Assembly (NCBI GenBank): GCA_964481775.1
Contig: CAYZUX010000264.1
Span: 1-7,923, forward strand
Direction: 5' to 3'
Source: OLB16 sp964481775
GTDB lineage: Bacteria > Hinthialibacterota > Hinthialibacteria > OLB16
DNA length: 7,923 nt
Shown here piece after piece: positions 1 through 6,700 of the stretch (positions are counted from its first letter, which is position 1; the number at the start of each line of letters is the position of its first letter). Both the position numbers and the translations under genes were made by a program. Under the pieces are notes generated by a model. The model did no database searches and was not told the origin of the DNA. It saw only the letters and a list, made by a program, of their open reading frames with translations.

Positions 1-830
1 TCGATCTCTCCAAAAAGATAGGGGACTAAAACGTTGGCATCACGGAATTCGGGAATGATGATATCCGCACCCGCCTTGATCAGCCGGTCGCGTTTCCACT
101 CATCGATTCCTTCACCCGCTTTTTCGTTGGTGGCCACTCCAATCGCGATTCCCCCCACTTCTTTGGTATTCTCGATCTCCACAAATCCATCACCAAAAGT
201 CAGGAGGGTTTCGCCTGGAACCTGGTTCTCTTGAAGAATTCTTTGGATCACCACTTTTTTCTCAGCATTGACATAGTCTTTACTGGCGCCATAGACCCCA
301 TCGAAGTAGTGAATCACCTTGACCAGGGAGGCTTCGTTTTTTACAAAAGGCTCATCAGTTCCACTAGCCACATACATGCGGACATTGCGGGCTTTGATCA
401 GGTCAAGCAATTCATAAGATCCTTTGACCACCATTTCGATGGGTTGTACCTGGCCTGTTTCGAGGGCATGGATCCGGTCCTTGATACGTTCCCACAAGAG
501 GTCGAGATACTCTTGTTTGTACTCAAAAGGATCCTTGGGAGTCCCGCCGCGTTCACGAACCAGATCAGCCAGACCGATCATCTGGTAGATAGTCTGTTTT
601 CCGGTGGTTTGAGCGACGAAATCTTCTACGAGAGCAGTCAGTTGTTCATGCGTTTCTCCCGTGTTCAGCTCCGCCAGGTGACGAACCAGCATGGGGATCA
701 TCACTTGCTGCCAACCCTCACGAATGAGGGAGATGGTTCCATCAAAATCAAAAAGGACATGTTGGATATGGCCTCTTTTGATGTTGGGATTCACAATTTC
801 AATTGTAGGCGTTAGGTATGTTGATGACAT
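1..830 (-). CDS. HAD-superfamily hydrolase (phosphoglycolate-phosphatase-like), C-terminus cut by window edge
   Basis: The minus strand stays open from an ATG at 830-828 to the window edge, giving 276 visible residues. HAD motif I is DFDGT at residues 28-32, with D28 the expected nucleophile and D30 the general acid/base. Motif II is probably the Ser/Thr in ASGTDE (155-160). A lysine in 185-192 could serve motif III. Motif IV is FGDGFVEIE (212-220), with D214 and E218 as magnesium ligands. The helical stretch between motifs I and II (about 40-140) would be the C1 cap. HAD enzymes of this type are cytoplasmic magnesium-dependent phosphatases; the substrate cannot be read from the sequence. The start has a GAGGAG ribosome-binding site at 835-840. 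The gene is divergent from the YacL-type gene. The plus-strand frames opposite it have no family features. The call as a HAD enzyme is firm; phosphoglycolate or a sugar phosphate as substrate is only a guess. Confidence 0.9.
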   Translation of the reverse strand, partial: MSSTYLTPTIEIVNPNIKRGHIQHVLFDFDGTISLIREGWQQVMIPMLVRHLAELNTGETHEQLTALVEDFVAQTTGKQTIYQMIGLADLVRERGGTPKDPFEYKQEYLDLLWERIKDRIHALETGQVQPIEMVVKGSYELLDLIKARNVRMYVASGTDEPFVKNEASLVKVIHYFDGVYGASKDYVNAEKKVVIQRILQENQVPGETLLTFGDGFVEIENTKEVGGIAIGVATNEKAGEGIDEWKRDRLIKAGADIIIPEFRDANVLVPYLFGEI

Positions 831-834
831 AAGG

Positions 835-840
835 CTCCTC
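835..840 (-). promoter_or_regulatory. Ribosome-binding site of the HAD hydrolase
   Basis: GAGGAG on the minus strand lies four bases before the ATG at 830-828. It is the clearest Shine-Dalgarno match in the window and supports this start for a gene that has no visible stop inside the window. Confidence 0.6.
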
Positions 841-926
841 GGCAATGGATAATTTGCGTGGGCAAGGTATCAGGGGAAGGAGATATTGGCAAGCAAAGGA
901 AAACTCCTGTGAATGTGAATTCATCC

Positions 927-955
927 TTCACAAACCCCTTCAAGGGGCTTATGTT
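927..955 (+). promoter_or_regulatory. Candidate sigma70-type promoter for the YacL-type gene and mnmE
   Basis: TTCACA (927-932) matches the -35 consensus at five of six bases. TATGTT (950-955) matches the -10 consensus at four of six. The spacer is exactly 17 bases. It points toward the gene starting at 1052 and would leave a leader of about 90 bases. The spacer is almost filled by the palindrome CCCCTTCAAGGGG (935-947), which could be an operator or chance. The motif match is visible; promoter activity is inferred. Confidence 0.4.
932..950. repeat. Imperfect 19-bp palindrome in the promoter spacer
   Basis: CCCCTT (935-940), a central C (941), and AAGGGG (942-947) form a perfect 13-base palindrome. 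After one mismatched pair (934/948) it extends by two A-T pairs (932-933 with 949-950). No T-run follows on either strand, so it is not a convincing terminator. Its position between the candidate -35 and -10 fits a regulator site. Confidence 0.35.
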
Positions 956-1051
956 AAGTGAAATCTGAGAAAGAAGCGGGTAAGACCTGATCCAATCCCG
1001 ATATGGGGGTATGGATGGGCAAAGAAACCCAACCTGGGCCGAATCACATAC

Positions 1052-2077
1052 ATGCAAAAAGATCATTCTACACAAACCGTCTCCTTTGTTTACACCGCAC
1101 GTCTCTTGTTTATTCTTCTTTCCGCTGTTTTCGGTGGACTGGCTTGTTTTTATAATCCCGGACTGAAAGGTGTTCCGCTGGTCTGGGCAGGATTTGGATT
1201 CATGATCGCGGCGGTGATTGTCCTGGTGGAATCCTTCATCCGCGATTTCCATCCGAAGACTCTCGCGGTGGCCTTTTCCGGTCTGATCATAGGCCTGATC
1301 ATTGCCTCTCTAACCTCCAATATCCTGCCCCCGGCAACCTTGATTGGTGAGGCTCCCCGCGCTACTGGAGTAGTGGGTCTGTATCTGTTTCTTGGATATC
1401 TTTCAACTGTTTTTGCCCTTCGATACGTGGAACGGATCGACCTTTCCTCGAACCGTTTTCTCACAGCGGACGAACCCCGGTTAAGAGGCTGCAAATTCCT
1501 GGACACTTCAGTTCTGATTGATGGGCGGATCCTGGATGCGGTTAAAACGGGTTTCATGGATGGGCTGTATGTCATTCCCAAGTTTATCCTTGATGAACTT
1601 CAGAATGTGGCGGACTCTCCCGACTCCTCACGGCGTCAACGCGGACGCCGTGGGCTGGATGTGGTCCGTGCCCTCAAGGAAACGCAGATGAACCTGGAAA
1701 TCCTTCAGAAAGATTATCCACACATCCAATCCGTAGATGCAAAACTGATCCAGTGCGCCAAAGATTACCAGGGACGGATTGTCACGAATGATTTCAACCT
1801 GAACAAAGTGGCGGAGATCCACAATATCGAGGTTCTGAATATCAACGATCTGACTAATGCTCTCAAGCCGGTGATTCTACCTGGAGAGATCCTGACGGTC
1901 ACTGTTCTCAAACCGGGGAAAGAACAAGGGCAGGGTGTGGGGTATCTCGATGATGGAACCATGGTGGTGGTGGAGGAGGGTCTCAACCACATGCGGCAGG
2001 AGGTAGAGGTCATGGTGACCAGCATTCTCCAGACTGCGGCAGGAAGGATGATCTTTGGCAGAATCCCCTTAGAGTGA
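1052..2077 (+). CDS. yacL: YacL-type membrane protein with PIN and TRAM domains
   Basis: This 341-residue protein matches the YacL family in size and order. Four hydrophobic helices lie at about 14-34, 43-61, 71-90 and 105-122. A PIN-fold nuclease domain follows at about 147-268. Its acidic residues are visible: D151 in LDTSVLIDGRI, E182 in ILDELQ, D229 in SVDAKLI and D247 in TNDFNLNK. The basic stretch RRQRGRRGLD (194-203) is typical of the family. A TRAM domain, a small RNA-binding beta fold, occupies about 273-340. PIN domains are magnesium-dependent ribonucleases and TRAM domains bind RNA, so a membrane-tethered RNase is the likely role; no defined substrate can be given. No Shine-Dalgarno sequence precedes the ATG, and no other in-frame ATG lies nearby upstream. 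In Bacillus the gene sits beside ispD/ispF; here mnmE follows after 54 bases, probably co-transcribed. The family call is firm; the symbol follows the Bacillus name. Confidence 0.93.
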   Translation: MQKDHSTQTVSFVYTARLLFILLSAVFGGLACFYNPGLKGVPLVWAGFGFMIAAVIVLVESFIRDFHPKTLAVAFSGLIIGLIIASLTSNILPPATLIGEAPRATGVVGLYLFLGYLSTVFALRYVERIDLSSNRFLTADEPRLRGCKFLDTSVLIDGRILDAVKTGFMDGLYVIPKFILDELQNVADSPDSSRRQRGRRGLDVVRALKETQMNLEILQKDYPHIQSVDAKLIQCAKDYQGRIVTNDFNLNKVAEIHNIEVLNINDLTNALKPVILPGEILTVTVLKPGKEQGQGVGYLDDGTMVVVEEGLNHMRQEVEVMVTSILQTAAGRMIFGRIPLE

Positions 2078-2120
2078 GTTGAAGTACCTCCAGATTACAA
2101 TGAACGGCGGTCCAATAAAA

Positions 2121-2124
2121 AGGA
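2121..2124 (+). promoter_or_regulatory. Ribosome-binding site of mnmE
   Basis: AGGA within an A-rich run ends seven bases before the ATG at 2132. This spacing favours the ATG over the adjacent in-frame TTG at 2129, which would sit only four bases away. Confidence 0.55.
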
Positions 2125-2131
2125 ATCATTG

Positions 2132-3523
2132 ATGTCTGATTTCCTGTTCCGCCAAGATACCATCGTGGCCATATCAACCCCGCCAGGACGAGGGGCGATA
2201 GGCATTATCCGCATGTCCGGTCCCCAGGTTCTGGAAATCCTCTCGCCCATCTGGCGTGGAAGAACTCCTGAAAAATTGCCACCCCGTAGGTTCACACTCG
2301 GTGAACTTGCCGGTGCGAATGACCAGCTCCTGGACCAGGCACTCCTGGTTCGATTCACCGCGCCCGACAGCTACACAGGCGAAGAAATGGTAGAGTTGCA
2401 TTGCCATGGGAATCCTTTGCTGCTGGGTGACATTCTACGTCTGATTATTTCCCACGGAGGGCGTCCAGCAGAACCCGGTGAATTCACCTTCCGGGCCTTC
2501 CGGAATGGCAAGCTGTCGCTTTTTCAGGCGGAGGCGGTGGCTGAGCTGATCGAAGCGCGAGGCCAATGGGCCAGACGCAACGCAATGCATGTCCTCGCCG
2601 AAGGAGGAGACACATGGGTGCGGGAAGCACTCGACCGTCTCCTCGACATCTGGGTTCGCATCGAGGCTGATCTGGAGTTCCCAACCGATGACCTGGATTC
2701 GCTTCAACTCCTGGATCTTCTCCCCGGGCTGGAAGCACTGCACAAAGACCTTGTTGGTTTTCAAAAGAGGTCAGTTCTCTATTCCAAACTTCAGGAAGGT
2801 TACCGAGTCGTCCTTGCCGGTCCGCCGAATGCAGGCAAATCCAGCCTCTTGAATGCCCTCCTGGGATTTAACCGTGCCTTGGTAACAGAGATTCCTGGAA
2901 CCACTCGAGACACACTGGAGGAAACCTTTGAGGCGGAAGGGATCCCCATTCGCCTGATTGATACCGCGGGTCTCGGAGAGTCCCAAGACCTGTTGGATCT
3001 CAAGGGGATGGAACGCAGCAGGGAAGCCCTGGTTAAGGCTGACCTGGTCCTGGCGGTCATGGATGTGAGTGTCCTGGAGCCAGAGGAGGTGAGCCATTGC
3101 CTGGCCAGCTGGCTTCCAGACCAGCAGGGGCAGAGAGTTTCATCCATGCTGGTTGTCGGAAACAAGTCCGATCTCCTCGCAGGCAATTCCCCCTGGTTCG
3201 AGCAACAAGCCGCAATCCTCGTGTCCGCCAAAGACAAAACCGGGTTGGACTCAGTCACAGAAAGGATTGCAGAGATACTCAAACAAGCCAGCGGAATTGA
3301 TCTGGAAGAACGCACCATGCTCAACCAACGCCAGGCACAGGCACTGGATCGGGCGATCCAATCGATTGAAAGAGGTATCTTCAATATTCAGCAGGGAGCA
3401 AATCAGGAACTTGTCGCTGCCGACCTCGGGGATGCACGTGATGCCCTCGAGGAACTCTCCGGAAACACCTTACACGTCGATCTATTGGGAACGATCTTCA
3501 GCAGATTCTGTATTGGCAAGTAA
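2132..3523 (+). CDS. mnmE: tRNA uridine-5-carboxymethylaminomethyl modification GTPase MnmE (TrmE)
   Basis: MnmE is a cytoplasmic GTPase. With MnmG it installs the (carboxymethyl)aminomethyl group on the wobble uridine (U34) of certain tRNAs, using a methylene-tetrahydrofolate-derived carbon. The 463 residues match the usual length. The N-terminal tetrahydrofolate-binding domain (about 1-120) has DTIVAISTPPGRGAIGIIR, YTGEEMVELHCHG and PGEFTFRAF. The helical domain carries the inserted G domain: P-loop GPPNAGKS (230-237), K-loop/G2 GTTRD (256-260), G3 DTAG (277-280), G4 NKSD (344-347) and G5 VSAK (364-367). The chain ends FCIGK (459-463), with the conserved cysteine C460. Nothing essential is missing. 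The start is the ATG at 2132, with AGGA seven bases upstream. A TACAAT hexamer at 2096-2101 could be a -10 for a promoter of its own, but no -35 partner is convincing. mnmG, its partner and frequent neighbour, is not in the window. Confidence 0.98.
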   Translation: MSDFLFRQDTIVAISTPPGRGAIGIIRMSGPQVLEILSPIWRGRTPEKLPPRRFTLGELAGANDQLLDQALLVRFTAPDSYTGEEMVELHCHGNPLLLGDILRLIISHGGRPAEPGEFTFRAFRNGKLSLFQAEAVAELIEARGQWARRNAMHVLAEGGDTWVREALDRLLDIWVRIEADLEFPTDDLDSLQLLDLLPGLEALHKDLVGFQKRSVLYSKLQEGYRVVLAGPPNAGKSSLLNALLGFNRALVTEIPGTTRDTLEETFEAEGIPIRLIDTAGLGESQDLLDLKGMERSREALVKADLVLAVMDVSVLEPEEVSHCLASWLPDQQGQRVSSMLVVGNKSDLLAGNSPWFEQQAAILVSAKDKTGLDSVTERIAEILKQASGIDLEERTMLNQRQAQALDRAIQSIERGIFNIQQGANQELVAADLGDARDALEELSGNTLHVDLLGTIFSRFCIGK

Positions 3524-3566
3524 GAAAAAGATGGGTGGGGTTGGGCGGAATCACCCCACCCATCAT
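3524..3566. terminator. Bidirectional intrinsic terminator between convergent genes
   Basis: GATGGGTGGGG (3530-3540) and CCCCACCCATC (3554-3564) form a perfect 11-bp, GC-rich stem with a 13-base loop. On the minus strand the stem is followed by TTTTTCTTA (3529-3521), a classic U-tract, and it begins four bases after the stop codon of the large secreted-protein gene. On the plus strand it begins six bases after the mnmE stop, but the tail (ATTGTT) is weaker. It probably ends transcription efficiently leftward and moderately rightward. Confidence 0.85.
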
Positions 3567-3568
3567 TG

Positions 3569-3700
3569 TTAGGGCGTAGTAGGAGTTGGTGTAGGTCCTT
3601 GCGTGTACCAATACAGACTCAACTCAAGCAGATCGTGAACCACGAACGGCTTGGTCTTCAAGAGTTCGATCAGCTTGTGGGGATTCCATATGATTCCACC
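3569..3700 (-). other. C-terminal tail after the Thr/Pro linker (residues 1136-1178)
   Basis: After the linker come LGGIIWNPHKLIELLKTK (1135-1152) and PFVVHDLLELSLYWYTQ (1153-1169), then a second mini-linker GPTPTPTTP to the stop. The hydrophobic and aromatic stretch is amphipathic rather than a membrane anchor: it has no long uninterrupted hydrophobic run and no basic terminus. It carries no LPXTG and no obvious PEP-CTERM motif. A sorting or attachment role is possible but unproven. Confidence 0.4.
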
Positions 3701-6700
3701 CAGCGTGGGAGTACGTGTAGCAGTGGGTGATACGGTTGCACTCGGTGTCTGAGTAGCTGTCGGCGTGGCGGATGCCGAAGGGGTCGGAGTCCTTGTGATC
3801 GTGGGTGTGTAACTGACGGTCGGGGTCGGTGTAACTGTTGGTGGAACCGGATTTTCGGTTGGAGTCGGGGTCGTGTTCAGAGGAGTAGAGTCGTCATTGA
3901 AGGGATCAGAACCCGCATTGTATTCCGTGCTGTCGTTGTAGGAATCGCCATCCGAGTCTTCCTGCCCATCCAGGATTCCATCACCATCCGTATCTCCATT
4001 GTAGGGAGAGACACCACAAAGCATGACACCGGCTTCGAAAATGTCTGGCAAGCCATCGTTGTCGGCATCAAGATCCTCCACATTTCCGATGCCGTCATTA
4101 TCGGTATCCACCTGATCAGGATTGTAAACCGTAGGGGAGTTATCCACATCCGAGCAGATTCCATCGTGGTCGGGATCGTCACACAGCTTCGTCCCCAGAG
4201 CCATCCACGAGATACGCAGATTCGGAGCGACAGCGCCTGAAGCTGCATCGGTGACAAGCGTAACCTGAAATCCGTTAGTGGACACATTCGTAACAACCGG
4301 AATAGTCCCACCTCCCTCAACACAGACCAAGACAGCGGGAACTGCTGCGAATGGAGAGGCAAAGGGGACATTTACCGCAGCTGGACCGCCGATGACCGAA
4401 CCTGCTTCTCCCGGAACAGGAAGCGCTGATGGAGTCAGGGCAATCCAATGGACTATTTCACTGTAACCGGCAGGAGGCAGTTGGGCTGCATTGGCTCTGA
4501 CACGCAACCTGAAACCGGTATGACTGATATCACGAACCACGACATAATAAGTATTCGCGGGATCATTCTCTGTCTGGATGGCCGCGAACACCAGCGGTTT
4601 CACTCCAAACGGGAAGGGGACTTCGAAAACGACATCCACGAATGCGGACCCCACGGCCCGGCGGCCACGTTGCCATCCTCTCGGTGTATCTGACAGCACC
4701 AGGAAAGACATTCGCTCAGAAGTAATTGTCCCGGGCAAACCTGCATCTTTGTCCACGCGGTATTGAAAAGACATTGGGGTCACGTTTTGCAGGTTGGCTA
4801 TGGGAGAAAGCGCCCCATCATTACTGACAGGATTAGCGAAGACCGCCGGTGTATGGGTGATGGGATTGGGATACACATAGGTTGAAAAGGTGTCGGATGC
4901 ATTGAGAGTACCAAAGCGGAAAATGGCGTCACTCGAATCATTGGCATCGAGTCCCAAGGCATATTCCTCACCATCCGGGAAGCCATCCCCATCTGTATCA
5001 ACAGCAGTTGGACTGTAGCCCAGGGCGACTTCAAGGACATCATCCAGTCCATCACCATCACTATCCGGATCGCAACCATCGCCGACACCATTACTGTCTG
5101 TATCGATTCCATTCCCTGGCGTCGTGGGGCAGTTGTCAACACTATCCGGGACACCATCGCTGTCCGTATCGGCATGGAAGATGCTCGTTTCGCGTCCATT
5201 GTTCAGGCCCATGGCCTCCACGAAATTGGCGAGCTCATCTTCATCAATATCGGAGAATGGATCGAGCAACAGGCAAAGAGGATATCCGGAAGCATTCATT
5301 TCTTCATAGGATAAATCCAATGAGAGGATCGCCCCATACGAGATATTGAGATTCAGTGCCTTCTGGGCAATCTGAACCTCCAGGTCGGTTCCGGGCGTGA
5401 AATTGTCATAGCAGTCCTGGATCAGGTCCAGAGCCGGGAAGTATTCAGGGAGACCCAGAAGCGAATAGTAGTCTCCCATCAGGGAGTTGATTCCCTCGCG
5501 TGGTTGGGGGGTTAGAGTCGCAGGGTATTGGACGGGGTTGGCCAGACGGAAACGCACTTTTTGGACAGCCGGGAGCAATAGTCCGTATCCGCTCCGTCCC
5601 GCAACGTGAACTGAACCATCGGCAAGTTCAGTCAGATATCCGAGAGCGCGATCCAGTAATGCCATGGCCGCGGTATCCGATACAGAGACAACCATTCCCG
5701 CTGAGGTTTGCACCAGCCGGCTGGCAAGCATGGATTTGTATGCAGACAACCAATTCCCAAGCAGATCAGGTGCTCCCTCGGAATACCAGTCTGCAGGATT
5801 GATTTCATTGGGAGTTGGATCGTTGTAATACGGAAGGTAGCGGCGAGCACTCCATTCCGTGTGAACTTCACTGACGCTGCCCACCATAGCATTTGATTTG
5901 AGAGCAAACCGGATCAGTGAGGGACGGCCGCGCGGACTGCGAACATCCACAAACACCGGAGAGTAAGGTGTGATAGTTGCAATCGAACTACCGGCCAGAT
6001 CGCGAATGGCAAAATCAAGAGTCAGGGTGATTGGCAGGGGTACATTGGCAACCTCTCCACCAATGATTGACTCAACTTCATAAAGCCACCGGGCGGTGGG
6101 ATATCTGCCGGAATTTGTTTTTTCCGTTCCACGCAAATCTTCATCAAAATCCGGCCATCCATCTCCATCGGAATCCGTGGGCTTCAGGGGTGGATTGTAC
6201 ACGGGGGGTGAACCCCCTGGGTGACTGTTTGGATCGAGGGGATTGGTTCCCCCAGCTGCTTCATCCTCATCGCTAAAGCCATCTCCGTCACTGTCGGTGC
6301 CTGTCGGATCGGAACCACGCATGATTTCATCAAGGTCGGTGTATCCATCCCCATCAGTGTCTTTGTTGGCATCTGAGATGAATGGATCAAAGGGGGCATC
6401 CGGAAATTTTTCGGAAAGCGATACCTCAATGACATCCGGTATTCCATCACCATCCGTGTCGACTGTCGCCGCCTGGTTGATCGTGTAAACAACTGTTTTT
6501 TCGTTGGAGTAGAAGCCGGCATTCAGGCTGCGGACTTTGAGGGTCCGGCTTTGGATAATCGGAATCTGTATTGAGTTGACGCCCGTTGAGTCCCAGGCGG
6601 CAGTGGTGTCGTTGTAGATTTCCACGATCGAGGTGGGAGGATATCCCTTGATTTCAACCGAGAGGGAGTGGTTATAAGTCCCTGCAGGAGGTGAGGCGGA

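Larger units (their letters stand above)
831..1051. other. Divergent intergenic region between HAD and YacL-type genes
   Basis: This 221-base stretch separates two divergently transcribed genes, so it must hold both of their promoters. The rightward promoter candidate is listed separately. For the leftward HAD gene the best match I find on the minus strand is TTGCCA (892-887), a 17-base spacer, then TACCTT (869-864). The -35 is good but the -10 matches only three of six bases, so I do not list it. A minus-strand open frame crosses the region and continues antisense into the YacL-type gene, but it has no recognisable domain. I see no tRNA, riboswitch or small-RNA signature. Confidence 0.6.

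Noticed and set aside
231..815. A 194-codon plus-strand open frame
   Set aside because: It lies opposite the HAD hydrolase, whose minus-strand translation carries all the family motifs; the plus-strand product has no recognisable feature.
931..955. Intrinsic terminator at CCCCTTCAAGGGG
   Set aside because: The hairpin is short with a tight loop, no T-run follows on either strand, and no gene ends there.
812..1252. A 146-codon minus-strand frame covering the divergent intergenic region
   Set aside because: It runs antisense into the YacL-type gene, has no ribosome-binding site or domain, and would overlap the promoter region and the HAD gene start.
2129..2131. TTG as the start codon of mnmE
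   Set aside because: The ATG three bases later has better spacing to AGGA and gives the usual N-terminal length.
2800..3384. A 194-codon minus-strand frame inside mnmE
   Set aside because: It is antisense to the conserved G domain of mnmE and rich in Ser/Arg, as expected from reverse reading of that sequence.
3569..3700. Sortase (LPXTG) or PEP-CTERM anchor at the end of the large protein
   Set aside because: Neither motif is present, and there is no long hydrophobic helix followed by basic residues.
3701..3886. Repetitive DNA as a CRISPR array or tandem satellite
   Set aside because: The repetition follows Thr/Pro codons in frame, with no constant repeat and variable spacer pattern.
5008..5349. 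A plus-strand frame with a histidine-rich start resembling a metal-binding protein
   Set aside because: The histidines come from reverse reading of the GAYGGNGAY codons of calcium-repeat block B; it is a by-product of the repeat.
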